A stretch of 64,000 nt of DNA, taken from positions 62,001 to 126,000 of the forward strand of contig DGWC01000055.1 of assembly GCA_002395135.1 (NCBI GenBank). Direction: 5' to 3'. Below, piece after piece: positions 34,990-43,300 of the stretch. The translations under genes were made by a program, and so were the position numbers. The first letter of the stretch is position 1, and each line of letters starts with the position of its first letter. The notes under the pieces are model-generated. The model saw only the letters and a program-made list of their open reading frames with translations. It ran no database searches and was not told the DNA's origin. Source of the DNA: Prevotella sp. UBA4268 (lineage in GTDB: Bacteria; Bacteroidota; Bacteroidia; Bacteroidales; Bacteroidaceae).

Positions 34990-35454
34990 TTATTTCCAGT
35001 TTGCCTTATAGTTGCGGATGGCCATGTGGCGGTTTAACGTGGTTCTGATCTTGGTGCTTACGTGTATCCATGCAGCCCCGTTTCTGTTGTATTCGAAAAG
35101 CAACTGGTCGAAATCGCAGTGGGTGAGGATGAAGTCAAAATAGCGAATGCCTTCTTCGATGTCGCGGATGTGGATGTCGGCAGCCTCGCCGAGCATGTGC
35201 TGCGATGCTCCTACGCCGTGGACGGCCTCATTGAGTGCAGGGCATCGATATCCGCTGTTGATGAAGATGGGGCCGAACTGGTTGCGCAAGGGCTGCAACA
35301 CGGTATTGCATAGGTTGCGCAAGTTCATGATATGGCAGTGCAACGGGATGTTTACAATGCCTAATTTCTGTGCGGTGGCGCTTTTGACCATCTCACCGAG
35401 TGTGAAGTTCTCTGACAGATGCATGTCTGTGTCAATCAAATTCTTTTTCATCAT
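34990..35454 (-). CDS. M15-family D-Ala-D-Ala carboxypeptidase-like peptidase
   Basis: A 154-residue protein of the Peptidase_M15_3 type. The zinc and catalytic residues are visible as His86 (SQHMLGEAAD), Asp93 and His131 (WIHVS). FTLGEMVKSATA near residue 17 is the usual N-terminal motif. It cleaves peptidoglycan peptides. No signal peptide is present, as in phage endolysins, so export would need another route. A second Met lies one codon later. It has a consensus promoter at 35572-35603. Confidence 0.87.
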   Translation of the reverse strand: MMKKNLIDTDMHLSENFTLGEMVKSATAQKLGIVNIPLHCHIMNLRNLCNTVLQPLRNQFGPIFINSGYRCPALNEAVHGVGASQHMLGEAADIHIRDIEEGIRYFDFILTHCDFDQLLFEYNRNGAAWIHVSTKIRTTLNRHMAIRNYKANWK

Positions 35455-35571
35455 TGTTCCTTTCTATACTTTTAGAGTTTGTTATTGCGTTGGGCTGTCA
35501 CGCTGCTGATGAGTCTGCGCAGTCACTTATCGTTGTGGCGTGGGGCCTTTCGCTGTTTTAATATGTCGCTG

Positions 35572-35603
35572 CAAAAGTATGGAAAAGACTGTTTGATGAC
35601 AAA
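35572..35603 (-). promoter_or_regulatory. Promoter of the M15 peptidase operon
   Basis: Minus strand: TTTG (35603-35600), 20-base spacer, TACTTTTG (35579-35572). The leader to the ATG is about 110 bases. Confidence 0.68.
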
Positions 35604-35691
35604 GAGTTGCAAGAGTTGCGTAATAAAAATATTTTCGGATGTTTGCTATTTGTCTTGATATGAATAGGTTACATTCATGAAAATAAAATGC

Positions 35692-35725
35692 TTCTGCAAC
35701 TTTCGTATGTCAAAAAGTTGCAGAA
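35692..35725 (-). terminator. Terminator overlapping the end of the coiled-coil gene
   Basis: TTCTGCAACTTT (35692-35703) pairs perfectly with AAAGTTGCAGAA (35714-35725). On the minus strand it is followed by ATTTTATTTTC. The gene's last codons and stop (35710-35712) lie inside the hairpin. Confidence 0.75.
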
Positions 35726-36540
35726 ACCTTGTGTTCTTCGGTATATTTAATTGCCGCTCGGCGTATGGTTTCGCGGAGGCTGTCATAACAGATGCTGGTG
35801 AGCGGTCCATGGTTTCCCCTTCTCAGTTTGACATTCTGTTTGATATATTGCGCCATTGCCGGAATGACTCCTTTCCGTTTTGAGACAATTGCCCTGCGCT
35901 GAGTGCTGTTCATGATCTCGAGCATCACCCTGATGAACTCGCTCAGGAACTGTGCTGTTACCACGATTTGCCGCTTTTGGGGGTTGTCGGGTTGTGCGAC
36001 CACGGCCAGATGGTTGCTCTTCATCAATGTGGATATGCTCTTGTGGATGCGGTCTCGATCGTTCTTTTCCTTGCTGATATAAACTGACAGTGTATCGCAA
36101 ATCAGTTTGAGATCTGCCCCGTCGGGTTGGCTCTCTACATTCGCAGGCTTGTTATAGGCGACAGATTCTAAGTAGTTCTCCAGTTCGCTTATTCTCTTTG
36201 TCAGGATGTCGATGGTTGCGGATTGTTTGTGTATGCTCTCCCTGAGTTGGCTGTTATCATCTTCCAACCGTTGGATGTGGGTGTCTTGTATACTGATGAT
36301 ATGGCCTTGCTGTTGGATGGTATTTTCTTTCTGCTGGATAGTTTCCTTTTGTTGACTGATTACTTCGTTCTTTTGTGCGATGATGTCGTGATAATGCTGT
36401 ACTAATTGTTTGAGGTCCTCGTTGCTGATGGCATGCGCTGTGCTGCTGGTATCGGTGGTGCCGATATCAGAGACATTCTGTGGATGGGGGGATGGAGCAC
36501 CCAAAGGAACGTCGTCTCCGTTTTCCTTGCGCTTACACAT
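35710..36540 (-). CDS. Uncharacterised coiled-coil protein
   Basis: A 276-residue protein. Residues 1-35 are polar and probably disordered. Residues 40-135 form a long coiled coil rich in Gln (KETIQQKENTIQQQ and similar). The C-terminal part (about 140-276) is helical and basic, ending with a segment around RRAIVSKRKGVIPAMAQYIK. I do not recognise a family. It stands alone between two terminators. Bacteroidales mobile or capsule-adjacent regions often carry such proteins, so an accessory role is likely, but this is inference. Confidence 0.7.
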   Translation of the reverse strand: MCKRKENGDDVPLGAPSPHPQNVSDIGTTDTSSTAHAISNEDLKQLVQHYHDIIAQKNEVISQQKETIQQKENTIQQQGHIISIQDTHIQRLEDDNSQLRESIHKQSATIDILTKRISELENYLESVAYNKPANVESQPDGADLKLICDTLSVYISKEKNDRDRIHKSISTLMKSNHLAVVAQPDNPQKRQIVVTAQFLSEFIRVMLEIMNSTQRRAIVSKRKGVIPAMAQYIKQNVKLRRGNHGPLTSICYDSLRETIRRAAIKYTEEHKVSATF

Positions 36541-36774
36541 ACACTGATGCGTTTGAGGTTGCTGTTTTTTGTTGTCTTATTATTCATTTGTTTTAATGAA
36601 ACCAGCCCCATCGTAAATCTTTGTTTATGATGAGCCGATTACTTAAGGATGCTTGCAAGAAGCATTGAGTTTGAACTTGGATGTGAGATAGCACCTTTAT
36701 TTGTGTGATTCTGTTAGATGCAGATTTGTTTTAGTATACAATCTTCGTTTCACATATCCTGCCATTTTCTTATG

Positions 36775-36782
36775 CAAAGTTA
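36775..36782 (-). promoter_or_regulatory. Possible -7 element for the coiled-coil gene
   Basis: TAACTTTG on the minus strand, about 235 bases upstream of the gene. No -33 box at the right spacing. In the surrounding gap (36541-36943) I see only this and the hairpin at 36848-36875. Confidence 0.3.
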
Positions 36783-36847
36783 AGAATTAAATCGATACGT
36801 AATACTTGTTTTTAGATATTTTAACATCAAATTGTTGGAAATAATAA

Positions 36848-36875
36848 AAATAGCATACGTCTATGTATGCTATTT
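36848..36875 (-). terminator. Terminator after nudC
   Basis: AAATAGCATAC (36848-36858) and GTATGCTATTT (36865-36875) form an 11-bp stem with a T-rich run on the minus strand. It ends the nucleotidase-nudC transcript 69 bases after the nudC stop. Confidence 0.75.
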
Positions 36876-36943
36876 GATTACACATTGAGCGGTGCGTTAA
36901 GGCGGCTTCGTCGTGTTCTTCGGTGGGTACTGCCTGCGTTTTT

Positions 36944-37744
36944 CTATCCATTCTCAAGCCAGTTGTCAATCAGTTTCCTGGCAATGGACAGTTTTTCGGG
37001 TATCTGCGGCAGGTTGTCGTGGCTGAACCACCCACCTTTTGACAGTTCGGAGCGTTGCAGATGGATGTCTCCACCGGCATAGTCGGCATGAAAGCCCACC
37101 ATCAGTCCGCAAGGGTAGGGCCATGGTTGTGAACCGAAATAGCGGATGTTCTTGATATTGAGGCCCGTCTCTTCCATCACTTCGCGTTCCACGGCCTCCT
37201 CCAGCGTCTCGCCCGTCTCAACAAATCCCGCCACAAGTCCGAAGAAATTGGTACGGAAATTGTTGGCATGTACCAGTAGTACTTCGTCGTGACGGTGTAT
37301 GAGCACGATAACGGCCGTGGCCAACTGTGGCCATACCTCCTTACCACATTGTGTGCACCGCTTGCTGATGTCAGTATGCAGTTTCATGGGAGCACCGCAC
37401 ACGCCGCAAAACTTTGTGTTGGCATCCCAATAGAGTATTTCCTGGCACTTGCCGGCCATGAGATACATTTCCAAAGGCAGTTTATAGTAGGAGGCGCGCA
37501 GCGGACACATCTCGTAGTCTTCCAGATTGCTAACAGGAAAGTCTATTTGCAGTGTTTTCACCTCTCCATTGCAGAGTGTTAGTTCATCACCTTCGTGCCA
37601 GGCCACGGGAGCGATGTTGTGAATGGTGGTCCACGGTTTCACTTCCACGGGCGGCTCTTCGCAGTGCGGAATCTGGCAGGTTCCGTCAGCGCATTTCTGC
37701 AGCAATAAGTCTGACTTGCAGAATATAAACCAGTATTTTTTCAT
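36944..37744 (-). CDS. nudC: NudC-type NAD(H) pyrophosphatase
   Basis: Nudix hydrolase that splits NADH or NAD+ into NMN(H) and AMP (and may decap NAD-RNA). The 266 residues contain a zinc ribbon with Cys113, Cys116, Cys130 and Cys133. The Nudix box lies at 173-195 (GFVETGETLEEAVERE... EETG), followed by the NudC-specific SQPWPYP (205-211). All residues expected for activity are present. The start MKKYWFIFC is in the family range. It probably shares a transcript with the 5'-nucleotidase 123 bases upstream, across a 9-bp repeat array. Confidence 0.92.
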   Translation of the reverse strand: MKKYWFIFCKSDLLLQKCADGTCQIPHCEEPPVEVKPWTTIHNIAPVAWHEGDELTLCNGEVKTLQIDFPVSNLEDYEMCPLRASYYKLPLEMYLMAGKCQEILYWDANTKFCGVCGAPMKLHTDISKRCTQCGKEVWPQLATAVIVLIHRHDEVLLVHANNFRTNFFGLVAGFVETGETLEEAVEREVMEETGLNIKNIRYFGSQPWPYPCGLMVGFHADYAGGDIHLQRSELSKGGWFSHDNLPQIPEKLSIARKLIDNWLENG

Positions 37745-37757
37745 TGGGGTGGGGGAA

Positions 37758-37838
37758 TAGGGCTTATAGGGCTTATATGACTTATATGACTTATAGGGCT
37801 AATAGGGCTAATAGGACAAATTGGGCAATCAGGCTATA
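37758..37838. repeat. 9-bp tandem repeat array
   Basis: Contiguous 9-base units on the plus strand: TAGGGCTTA twice, TATGACTTA twice, TAGGGCTAA twice, TAGGACAAA, TTGGGCAAT and CAGGCTATA. It fills the gap between the nucleotidase and nudC genes. Paired unit variants suggest stepwise duplication. Confidence 0.8.
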
Positions 37839-37867
37839 AGCCCGATATGCCCAATCTTTCAGGAATG

Positions 37868-39607
37868 CTATTTCCCAAACAGCAGTTTGCGGTCGCGCTC
37901 AATGGCAGGAACTGCCCATTCTTCCGGTACAAACCGCCAGTTGTTGTTGGCCTTCGGATCCATTTCGCCGGCCTTTTCAATCTCTTTCATCAGATAGAAA
38001 CGCTGGTCTTTCTCGCTGCGGAACACGATTCTGCTTTCCAGTTGCTCGCGCGGAATGCCTGCTCCCTTGGTAAGCAGTTCACCGCCGCCGTTTCCACGGT
38101 AACTGTTCAGTGCCACCTTGTAGGTTTTGTTCTCATCAAACGGTTCGCCGTTGCTCATTCTCAGGATGCGTACCTTCTGCCCGTTGGGCTTGGTAACGTC
38201 CACCTCGTAGTCAATGCCTGCGGCACTGTCAAAATTAAACGTAAAGTTCTTGAATCCATAGCGCTGCAGGTCGCCCTTGGTATCGTCGTTAAGCAGCATG
38301 ATATGGTCGTCGGGGCTGGTCATCGTATTCACCCAGAGGTTGTAACTCATCTCCAAGTGCTTGCGAATCTCTTCGCCTGTGAGTGTCATCACATAGATCT
38401 GGTTCTCGTATTTATAGAGGTTGAACATGTCGCTGACATGTAAATCGCCAGCCTTGATCTCGGCATTGAAGGCAAGAGGTGCATTCAGAGAGATGTCGGC
38501 ACCGGTGATTTGCAGTTGCAGGTTGTGGATGAAATCGCAGAAGGCACTGCTGCCGAAGTAGCAGTCGCGTGTGTAGATGCTGTTCTTGAGAGAGCCTATG
38601 CGCCTGTTCACGAAAGCGTTCACACTGTCGATGTCGGCCTTGAAATAATCCATGAACGGTTGGCTGACTGGCAACTGAGAGATGTCTACAATCTTTCCGT
38701 TCACCGTCTTCTCTCTCACTTTTCCGTCTCTCAGGGTGAGTTCTATCTGTGCATCGGCCACCATCATAGCGTTGCACGAGGGATCCAGGCATACCACCAG
38801 TCCTTTGCTGTTCTCTATGATGTCCTGATGGCGTGTGTGGTCGTGTCCATAGAGGATGAGATCGAATCCCGGCACTTCCTTTGCCACTTTCAGAGATGCG
38901 TCTTCATCGTATTCCGGAGTGGTGATGCCGCCCTCTTTTCCTGAGTGGAAGAGTCCGATAATGACATCTGGCTTCACGTTCTGCTTGAGATAACTAACCC
39001 ATTGACGGGCGCATTTCGTCATCTCGTCAAACCGTAGTCCGCTCCATAGATTCTCTTCAAGCCAGTTGGGAATAGCGGGAGTGATCATGCCGATGACAGC
39101 AATCTTCACGCCATCGCGCTCAATCAGGGCGTAAGGTTTCACGTATGGCTCGTTGGTTTTTGTGTCGATGATGTTGGCACCCAGCATCGGGCACTTCACT
39201 TCGCTAATCCATTTGTCGTAAACAGCATGACCTGTCTCCACGTCATGGTTGCCAAAGGTCTGTCCATCATATTTCATGTAATTGATAACCTTGGCTGCCA
39301 CATTCTCCATATCAGGTTTTATGAAATTGTAATAATAGCAGGTGGGCTGCCCTTGCAGGATGTCTCCGTTGTCGAAAAGCAGCAGATTGTCGCCGTAGGT
39401 TGCGCGCAGTGAATCCACATAGGTGATGACGCGTGCCATGGACCCGTTTCTCGGTTTCCTGTTGATGAAGTCGTATGGGAAGAAACTTCCGTGTACGTCG
39501 CTGGTTTCAATCACTCTGAGAGATACTTTCTTTATTGTCTGTGCCATGGTAGTTGAACAGAAACATGCTGCCATGAGGCATGCGGTTATAAAACTTTTTG
39601 TCATCAT
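37868..39607 (-). CDS. Secreted 5'-nucleotidase / metallophosphoesterase
   Basis: A 579-residue periplasmic enzyme of the UshA family with a signal peptide (1-22). Metal-binding motifs are TSDVHG (35-40), GDILQGQP, FGNHDVE and LYGHDH. The C-terminal 5'-nucleotidase domain ends with YRGNGGGELLTKG (about 505-517). It would dephosphorylate external nucleotides such as AMP, or NMN released by NudC-type reactions, although NudC is cytoplasmic. I chose the start at 39607 (MMTKSFI) because the signal peptide begins there; the frame continues upstream without sense. The first of two Mets is annotated. A -7 element lies 17 bases upstream. Confidence 0.88.
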   Translation of the reverse strand: MMTKSFITACLMAACFCSTTMAQTIKKVSLRVIETSDVHGSFFPYDFINRKPRNGSMARVITYVDSLRATYGDNLLLFDNGDILQGQPTCYYYNFIKPDMENVAAKVINYMKYDGQTFGNHDVETGHAVYDKWISEVKCPMLGANIIDTKTNEPYVKPYALIERDGVKIAVIGMITPAIPNWLEENLWSGLRFDEMTKCARQWVSYLKQNVKPDVIIGLFHSGKEGGITTPEYDEDASLKVAKEVPGFDLILYGHDHTRHQDIIENSKGLVVCLDPSCNAMMVADAQIELTLRDGKVREKTVNGKIVDISQLPVSQPFMDYFKADIDSVNAFVNRRIGSLKNSIYTRDCYFGSSAFCDFIHNLQLQITGADISLNAPLAFNAEIKAGDLHVSDMFNLYKYENQIYVMTLTGEEIRKHLEMSYNLWVNTMTSPDDHIMLLNDDTKGDLQRYGFKNFTFNFDSAAGIDYEVDVTKPNGQKVRILRMSNGEPFDENKTYKVALNSYRGNGGGELLTKGAGIPREQLESRIVFRSEKDQRFYLMKEIEKAGEMDPKANNNWRFVPEEWAVPAIERDRKLLFGK

Positions 39608-39623
39608 ATTTATATTTTTTTTG

Positions 39624-39631
39624 CAAAAGTA
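39624..39631 (-). promoter_or_regulatory. Promoter -7 element for the 5'-nucleotidase gene
   Basis: TACTTTTG on the minus strand, 17 bases before the ATG. No TTTG at the usual -33 spacing. Confidence 0.45.
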
Positions 39632-39690
39632 CAAAAAAAATCGGTTTGGCATGCTTTTTGCACACAAGTTTTTAGAAGAAATAAGTAAAT

Positions 39691-39698
39691 AAAGGAGG
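39691..39698 (+). promoter_or_regulatory. Shine-Dalgarno-like site of the DnaJ-domain gene
   Basis: AAAGGAGG with an 8-base gap to ATG 39707. Bacteroidetes genes normally lack such sites; this is the clearest I found in the window. Confidence 0.55.
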
Positions 39699-39706
39699 AT
39701 TGATTT

Positions 39707-40378
39707 ATGGCATTTATAGACTATTACAAGATTTTGGGCGTGCCCAAAGACATACCTCAGAAGGATGTGAAGGAGGCTTACAAGAAGCGAACCAAGCAGT
39801 TTCATCCCGATTTGCATCCCGACGATCCCAAGGCGAAAGCCAAGTTTCAGGCACTGAACGAGGCCTATGACGTGATTGGCGACCCGGAAAAGCGGAAGAA
39901 ATATGACCAGTATGGCGAGCAGTGGCGCAATGCCGACATGTTCAACCAAGGCGGTGGCGGCACTTATCAGTGGTCTGGAGGCTCGCCTTTCGAAGGCTTT
40001 GATTTCGGCTCTTTCGGCAATGGCGGCGGTTTCAGCAGTTTCTTTCAGGATCTGTTTGGCGGTGGCCGCGGCGGTTCAACCATGAATGGTGGCGGTTTCA
40101 ACCGCAGGAACAGCGGTGAGATGAGTGCTACAGTAGATATTGACATGTATACGGCGCTGCTCGGTGGTGATGTCATTATCCAACTGAGCACAGGGAAGAG
40201 AATAAAACTGAAGATAAAACCGGAAACGCAACCAGGCACGAAAGTGCGTCTCAGAGGCAAGGGCTATGACCGGGGCGACGGTACATTTGGCGACTTGATC
40301 ATCACCTATCAGGTAAAACTGCCCACCAACCTGAGTCAGCGGCAGAAGGATTTGCTGATGCAACTCAGGAACAGTTGA
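39707..40378 (+). CDS. DnaJ-domain co-chaperone (short CbpA-like)
   Basis: A 223-residue protein. The J-domain (about 5-70) has an intact HPD at 33-35. A Gly/Phe-rich linker (about 80-140) follows, and then one beta C-terminal domain (about 143-223) with PGTKVRLRGKGYDR. There is no zinc-finger region, and only about half of the CbpA C-terminus is present; CbpA is about 306 residues. It would stimulate DnaK. A strong AAAGGAGG stretch (39691-39698) lies 8 bases before the ATG, which is unusual in this window, where genes lack Shine-Dalgarno sites. It is convergent with TamB. Confidence 0.88.
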   Translation: MAFIDYYKILGVPKDIPQKDVKEAYKKRTKQFHPDLHPDDPKAKAKFQALNEAYDVIGDPEKRKKYDQYGEQWRNADMFNQGGGGTYQWSGGSPFEGFDFGSFGNGGGFSSFFQDLFGGGRGGSTMNGGGFNRRNSGEMSATVDIDMYTALLGGDVIIQLSTGKRIKLKIKPETQPGTKVRLRGKGYDRGDGTFGDLIITYQVKLPTNLSQRQKDLLMQLRNS

Positions 40379-43300
40379 TTACTTGCTGGTTTTGGGTGTT
40401 CTTCGGAAAAAGTCCTTCCACGAGTTGAAATCCTTTTTCATAATCAGACCAATACCTTGCGTGTTCAGGCTGTTCTTTGTGAAATAGCGGTCGTTGGTCT
40501 GATTATATACTTTAATGGCAAGGTTACCGCTGGGGAAGAGCAGATAGCGGATGTCGAAGTCACCGATGAAACTGGTGGTGGCATTGGCATTGTCGCGATA
40601 ACCGAATTGGCCGTTGATGAGCAGGCGGTTGTTGAGCAGTCTTCCCGAAAGCAAACCTTCATATTCGGCATTGTTCCATCCCTCGTCGCCCGTAGAGATA
40701 TTTGCTCCGAAGTTCCAGTTGCTTGTATTGACGAAACTGCTCAGCACATTGTTGATTTGCTGACTGATTGTTCCGCTGAGGAGCGACTGCATGGCAAGGC
40801 TGGTCTGGCTCTGGTTCTGGCTGGCATTGTTGGCATTCTGTGTGTAGAACCTGCCGATGCTGAGCAGATAGATTACCTGCTGGTTCATTTCTTCCTCGCT
40901 GTTGATGATGGAACGCACCATCTGCTTGGCATCGGTGTTGACTGTTGGCAGGTCAAGATCGAATTCCACGTGGGGACTTTCTGCTGTTCCATTGATGTTC
41001 ATCAGGCAGTTCACCCTGATGTTGTTAGTAGAGAATGAGCGGCCAATCTGGAGATCGGAAAGGGGAACGCCATTGACGGTGTAGACGGCATTCAGGTTGA
41101 GAGCAGACTGGTATGGGTTTCCACCGAACACGATGGTGCCTCCCTGCTGGAACTGAAAGTCTTTCTTGATGATGTTCTGAATGGTAAGTTTGTATATTCC
41201 GTGGTCAACGAGATACGTACCGAACATGTCAAATGCACCTTTATTATAATAGGAAGCCCTGATGGTGCCGGAACCATTCAACGCGATATAGTCTCCGCTG
41301 CTCTTGTCCATGAGGAGTCGCAGCGTGAAATCCGGGTTGGCATTGATCAAGAAGTTGATGTGCATGTCGCTGGGTATGTCTATCTCGGCGGGTTGCATGT
41401 CTGGTTTCGGCACATTGCTGACCACCATGTTGCTGTCTGCATATTCCTGCGACTTGTCTCTCCACGTGATGAACTGCTGATCAGTGATGGCATCCGGGCT
41501 GGCAGCATTGTATTCGATGAACGACCCTTTCTCGGGTGAGGCGTTGATGTCGAAGTTGATGCTTCCGCTCTTACCTTGGATATTACATGTGCCCGTGGCA
41601 TACACAGTTCCGAAGAATGTATTGTCACCATACGAGGGGAAATCATAACTGAGCAGGTTCCTTGCGTAGATGTTCAAATCGTAACTAAGTTTCGTGAGAT
41701 GCTCATGGTGGAGCGTTCCTCTGAGAATTCCGTAGTTACCGTTCCTGTCGAGAATGGTATCGCCATCGAAGATGATATTGTCTGGAATCAGACGGATGGT
41801 ATCGTTAACCAGTGTGTAGTGGGTGTTCAGACTGGTGATATCAAGTCCGCCATTGGCAACGGCCATACCCGTGAGGTTGATTTCACTCAAGTCACCTGCC
41901 AGACGCAGACTGCCATTTGCGCGCGCTTCCACATTATCCATGAAACTTTCGCAAAAACTTTCGAGGAATTCCATCCTTGTGTTTTCAGCATCTATCTTCA
42001 GGTCAATGTAGTTCCTTGCGGGTGAAACGTAGCCGTTGACAAGTGTCTTGCCTTCTTTCCCATCAATGGCTTGGGCGTGAATGTCGATTTGCTCGTCATT
42101 TTTATTATACTTAGCCTTTGCATACAGCGTTCCCATGCGGCCTTCTTGGAATAGGAAATCCTTGACGATAAGATTGGCGTAGGCATCGGGATTGCTGAAA
42201 GCAGACTTTACGTATGCCTTTCCAGAGGCTCTACCTCCGAATATTACAGAGTGGAAGTTGACCAGATTCAGTATGTAATTGACATCAACGTCCTTTAAAT
42301 CTACCACGAGAGAGTCGTTGGGATTTTTGTTGGCAAGTCCGGAGACAATGATGTGCTGGTCGTTGTGCTCAATGGCAAAATAGTCAACCACTAAGTTTTT
42401 CTCACTATATATAATGTCTGATGGCTGTACATGCCAGATGGAGTCGTTCACCTGTATTTCAGACGGATGGATTCGGGCATGTGCGACTGATTTCCCTTCT
42501 TCGTTCTTGAAGAATTCTGAACTGCAATTGAATGTCCCCTTGAAGGGTCGACGTGCATTGTTGTACCAGTTGATGCTTGTGATGAGTTGGTTGTTCCCGC
42601 CGTTGGCATTGACATTCAGGTCTAATTTCTGCCCGTTGTCCATTATTTTGCGCAGGTGCCCACTGATGATTACTTCGTTCACAGAAGATGTCCTGACGTT
42701 GATAATACCATCTTCATAGAATCCGTCGTTGACAGAGAAGCGTGGCAGGGTGGCGTTAAGGTCCAACTGATGGGTTTCATCATTCATGCTGCCATCGATA
42801 TGGATGGGTTTGGTGATGGTGACGGGCAGGTTGAAGAATGTGTTTAGCCAGTCAGACTTTGTGATATCTGCCCTTAACGTGAAGTCGTTTTGTCCAGAAT
42901 GCGTCATCTGGGGTAGGCCAGGCAGCGTGGGTAGTTTCGAAGCAATGAAATTGGTGATGCTCTGCGCAAGGGTTGAATAGTTGAATTTCCCTTGGATGTC
43001 AAAATGGCCAAAGTCGCTGTCTATCGACAATTCATTGCCGTTTTGGTGATTGTCGGCTTTAAGGAAGAGTGAATTCAGACGGTATTCTCCGTCATGTCCG
43101 GTGATGGAGAGGTCGCTGACGTTCACCGTTCCGCAGATGTTTGCAAGCGAGTTCCCGCTGATGTCAGCATCTATGTCTGCATTGATAACGCTGTCGTTGA
43201 ACTTGTCTGTTATCCGAAAGCCTTGAGGATTGAAATTTCTTAGTGAGGCGGTGAATGCTCCTGTGGGATTGTTCTTGTCGACAGTGGCATTGCCCTGGAT

